A stretch of DNA of 7,601 nucleotides. Source: Gammaproteobacteria bacterium. Its GTDB lineage: Bacteria > Pseudomonadota > Gammaproteobacteria > JAABTG01. The notes under the pieces were generated by a model. That model was given only the letters and a program-made list of their open reading frames with translations, was not told the DNA's origin and ran no database searches. Positions 6,385 to 7,601 of the stretch are shown one piece after another. The stretch's first letter is position 1, and every line of letters begins with the position of its first letter. The DNA lies in NCBI GenBank assembly GCA_030066245.1, contig JASJBY010000257.1:1-7601 (forward strand), written 5' to 3'. The position numbers and the translations under genes were made by a program.

Positions 6385-6696
6385 TCAGACCGTCGCTGAA
6401 GGAGGGCAGCTCGCTCTTCCCTGGATAGACGTGTCGATTGTGCCCGGATCCATTTCGTCATTAAGGGCCATGCAGCAGCCTTCCACACCATGCAGGGTGA
6501 GCAATGAAGTGAACGCTCGCTTACTCCACGGGCTATTATCCATGTGCTCCATCGTTCCCCTGAGCTTGGACCCAAGGGACCGGGGCGGCTTCCCGGTCCG
6601 CCGCTCGGACTGAGCCTGTTCCGCTCGCATAGGCGGAACGTAAGCCCGCTGCGCACCGGACAGATGAGCTGTCCTGGAGTCGTCCCAATCCGACAT
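6385..6696 (-). CDS. Doubtful small ORF
   Basis: A 103-aa frame beginning MSDWDDSRTAHLSGAQRAYV. An internal ATG at 6543, preceded by GGAG at 3 nt, would give a 52-aa product starting MDNSPWSKRAF. There is no signal peptide, membrane helix, motif or family resemblance. It overlaps an equally long frame on the same strand and one on the other strand, so at most one can be real. It is kept only because it begins with a plausible N-terminus and shares its internal start context with the candidate at 5083-5316. Confidence 0.12.
   Translation of the reverse strand: MSDWDDSRTAHLSGAQRAYVPPMRAEQAQSERRTGKPPRSLGSKLRGTMEHMDNSPWSKRAFTSLLTLHGVEGCCMALNDEMDPGTIDTSIQGRASCPPSATV
6578..6598. repeat. Perfect 7-bp hairpin
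   Basis: GACCGGG (6578-6584) and CCCGGTC (6592-6598) pair around a 7-nt loop. No T-tract follows on either side, so its role is unknown; it may be a stray palindrome in GC-rich DNA. Confidence 0.25.
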
Positions 6697-6801
6697 TCTC
6701 GCCGGGAATGCCCGATGCCGGTGAGGAGATGATCCGTCCTCGCCCGCCCTTAACTCAGCCTCCGTTGAACAGCAGGGCGTCCGCGGATAGGGACCAGAAG
6801 C

Positions 6802-7299
6802 TTGTTCGGTTTCCTGGCGCCCTGCCCATTGGTGTCATCCGTCAGACACAGCGCGTACATCAGCCCGCATGAGCGAACGTCGTCTCGGCTCTACGGTTTG
6901 CTAAGCACTTCCACACGCTGTTCCCAACGGGTGGCTGTTCTGGGCGGCTTTGCCGCAGCAATAATCGTGTTCGCCGCCGTGCACAATTGGGCGCCTTCGG
7001 AGCTGCTCATCGGCATCCTGGTAGGTGTCTATCTTCTGTTCGAGGTGGTGCTGCTGGTGAAGAAACAGGCGCACTTCGACGGCTGGGGTTGGGCGCTCCT
7101 GTGGTGGCTGCTCGCCTTGTTCTCCTTCGGGGTGGCTTTCTTCTTCTGGATCGGAGGGCAGGCTGGAAACTCTCTCTGTGATTCGGCAGAGGCCACCAAA
7201 TCGGCGTTCCAGCCGCATGCAGTCTGGCATGTCTTCGCCGGGATCATGGCAGTGTTCCTGTACTACTACTGGCGCCGCGAAAAAAGGCCGCTGGTCTAA
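6802..7299 (+). CDS. Ceramidase/CREST-like membrane protein, C-terminal part only
   Basis: The frame encodes up to 165 aa from TTG 6802, but the first 43 residues look like random sequence; protein-like sequence starts near GTG 6931 (residue 44). Four membrane helices follow: about 44-61, 67-86, 96-117 and 139-156. The end, SLCDSAEATKSAFQPHAVWH then a helix and YYYWRREK, matches the last-helix signature of alkaline ceramidase-type (CREST superfamily) membrane hydrolases. There a cysteine precedes an H-x-x-x-H pair (here His139 and His143) that binds catalytic zinc. Full members have about seven helices; the earlier helices with the third histidine, serine and aspartate are missing. So this is probably a 5'-truncated pseudogene, or a short relative. 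No good ribosome binding site precedes 6931; GGGA lies about 8 nt before 6802. Confidence 0.55.
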   Translation: MFGFLAPCPLVSSVRHSAYISPHERTSSRLYGLLSTSTRCSQRVAVLGGFAAAIIVFAAVHNWAPSELLIGILVGVYLLFEVVLLVKKQAHFDGWGWALLWWLLALFSFGVAFFFWIGGQAGNSLCDSAEATKSAFQPHAVWHVFAGIMAVFLYYYWRREKRPLV

Positions 7300-7396
7300 G
7301 CGGGCGTCCACAGATACCGTATACTCGCTCCCATAGGGAAGGCATGGGGTCCGATCGGGGCATGGGCCTCGCCGAATTGCCGCATGCCTCCCGTGT

Positions 7397-7414
7397 CGGT
7401 GCATTCCTGCACCG
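7397..7414. repeat. Strong small hairpin downstream of the ceramidase-like gene
   Basis: CGGTGCA (7397-7403), TTCC loop, TGCACCG (7408-7414): a perfect 7-bp stem with a 4-nt loop about 100 nt past the stop codon at 7299. It lacks a T-tract, so Rho-independent termination is not supported. It may belong to the structured region that leads into the repeat at 7442. Confidence 0.35.
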
Positions 7415-7441
7415 CTCGCAAGTCCAGGGCACGCCACCCGT

Positions 7442-7601
7442 GGCATTGGTGTTCGGCTAGGGCCGTACCGGCATGAGTGGCCGGGGACCGTCGGCCGCAG
7501 GGATAGCGGCCGTCGAGCCTACAGGGAGGTATTCACGGCGTGTCCCGGCGGCTCGTGCCGGTACGGCCCCCACCGCGAATGCTTAACCGATCACGGATGC
7601 G
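7442..7601 (+). repeat. Dispersed structured repeat, right copy, with long hairpin
   Basis: Positions 7505-7600 match the reverse complement of 1902-1997 at 92 of 96 bases. Unlike the left copy, this one has a full pairing arm. GGCCGTACCGGCATGAG (from 7461, arm to 7487) pairs with the segment 7543-7568 over about 26 bp, with two G-T/G-U pairs, one mismatch and one bulge. Inside the loop is a second perfect stem, CGGCCGC (7492-7498) with GCGGCCG (7506-7512). The block GGCATTGGTG (7442-7451) is also shared with the left copy. The element reaches the window edge, so its true right end is unknown. No protein is encoded. It could act as DNA (recombination or protein binding) or as RNA (3' end or small RNA). 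Confidence 0.85.

Larger units (their letters stand above)
5833..6801. other. Long interval without a convincing gene
   Basis: About 970 nt in which long open frames exist on both strands (for instance plus 5786-6613, minus 6105-6656). Their translations are rich in Ser, Arg, Pro and Cys, lack domains, and overlap one another, as expected from stop-poor GC-rich DNA. One minus-strand ORF (6385-6696) is listed separately as a weak candidate. Small hairpins occur at 6578-6598 (GACCGGG/CCCGGTC) and 6619-6638 (TTCCGC/GCGGAA). The stretch may be decayed genes; I see no transposase or integrase remnant. Confidence 0.5.

Noticed and set aside
5786..6613. 275-aa plus-strand open frame
   Set aside because: It overlaps the real start region of the two-helix protein, is rich in Ser, Arg and Pro, has no domain, and is best explained by few stops in GC-rich DNA.
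6105..6656. 183-aa minus-strand open frame
   Set aside because: It has no motif, no good ribosome binding site and low-complexity composition, and it conflicts with another frame on the same strand.
6901..7446. 181-aa minus-strand frame
   Set aside because: It is antisense to the ceramidase-like gene, whose membrane-helix pattern clearly marks the plus strand as coding.
7505..7600. Integron attC site
   Set aside because: GCTTAAC in this copy fits the RYYYAAC end sequence, but the left copy has GCTTAGC there, no paired GTTRRRY was found at the expected end, and no integrase or cassette array is visible.
1902..7600. Insertion sequence or composite transposon with terminal inverted repeats
   Set aside because: No transposase lies between the copies, the interior genes are ordinary envelope genes, and the right copy extends into hairpin sequence absent from the left, unlike IS ends.

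Overview
The window looks like a chromosomal stretch from a moderately GC-rich Gram-negative bacterium, most likely a proteobacterium. The evidence is two proteins with clear lipobox signals, one Sec-secreted small protein, a phospholipase D/cardiolipin synthase C-like lipoprotein, and a dispersed structured intergenic repeat of a kind that I loosely associate with gammaproteobacteria. There is no rRNA, tRNA, CRISPR array, transposase or phage gene that I can support. Genes are small, often unrecognised, and separated by long gene-poor gaps.

Layout, left to right. At the left edge the first 25 codons of a minus-strand exported or membrane protein run off the window (1-77). Next is a compact minus-strand operon transcribed from 1351 to 254: a 168-aa protein followed by two small proteins of 105 and 98 aa, with a 5-nt gap and then a 29-nt overlap. 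None has a recognisable enzymatic motif. The first resembles, by pattern only, DUF2589-type proteins. The gap from 1352 to 2343 holds no convincing gene. It does contain a perfect operator-like palindrome (1782-1806), a motif resembling the upstream element I remember from PEP-CTERM gene promoters (1870-1886), and a copy of a structured repeat (1902-1997, similarity continuing weakly to about 2040).

On the plus strand come a 93-aa secreted protein (2344-2625) and a 117-aa lipoprotein with an SmpA/OmlA-like GPPDS segment (2913-3266). Convergent to these, on the minus strand, is the only confidently assigned enzyme: a 513-aa lipoprotein with two HKD phospholipase D motifs, close to the ClsC (YmdC) type (3403-4944). 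A two-helix membrane protein lies further on (5491-5832, minus). About 970 bp of apparently degenerate or non-coding DNA follow. Then comes the C-terminal four-helix part of a ceramidase/CREST-like membrane protein (reliable from about 6931 to 7299, plus), which lacks the front of the fold.

The right end (7442-7601) carries a second copy of the repeat in inverted orientation, 92 of 96 positions identical to the left copy, and here folded into a long imperfect hairpin. The two copies therefore bracket about 5.5 kb.

Functionally, the recognisable content points to the cell envelope (lipoproteins, phospholipid or sphingolipid-related membrane enzymes, small membrane proteins). I see no evidence that these genes form one pathway. 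The most novel-looking coding unit is the three-gene operon at 254-1351; the most novel-looking non-coding feature is the modular hairpin repeat.
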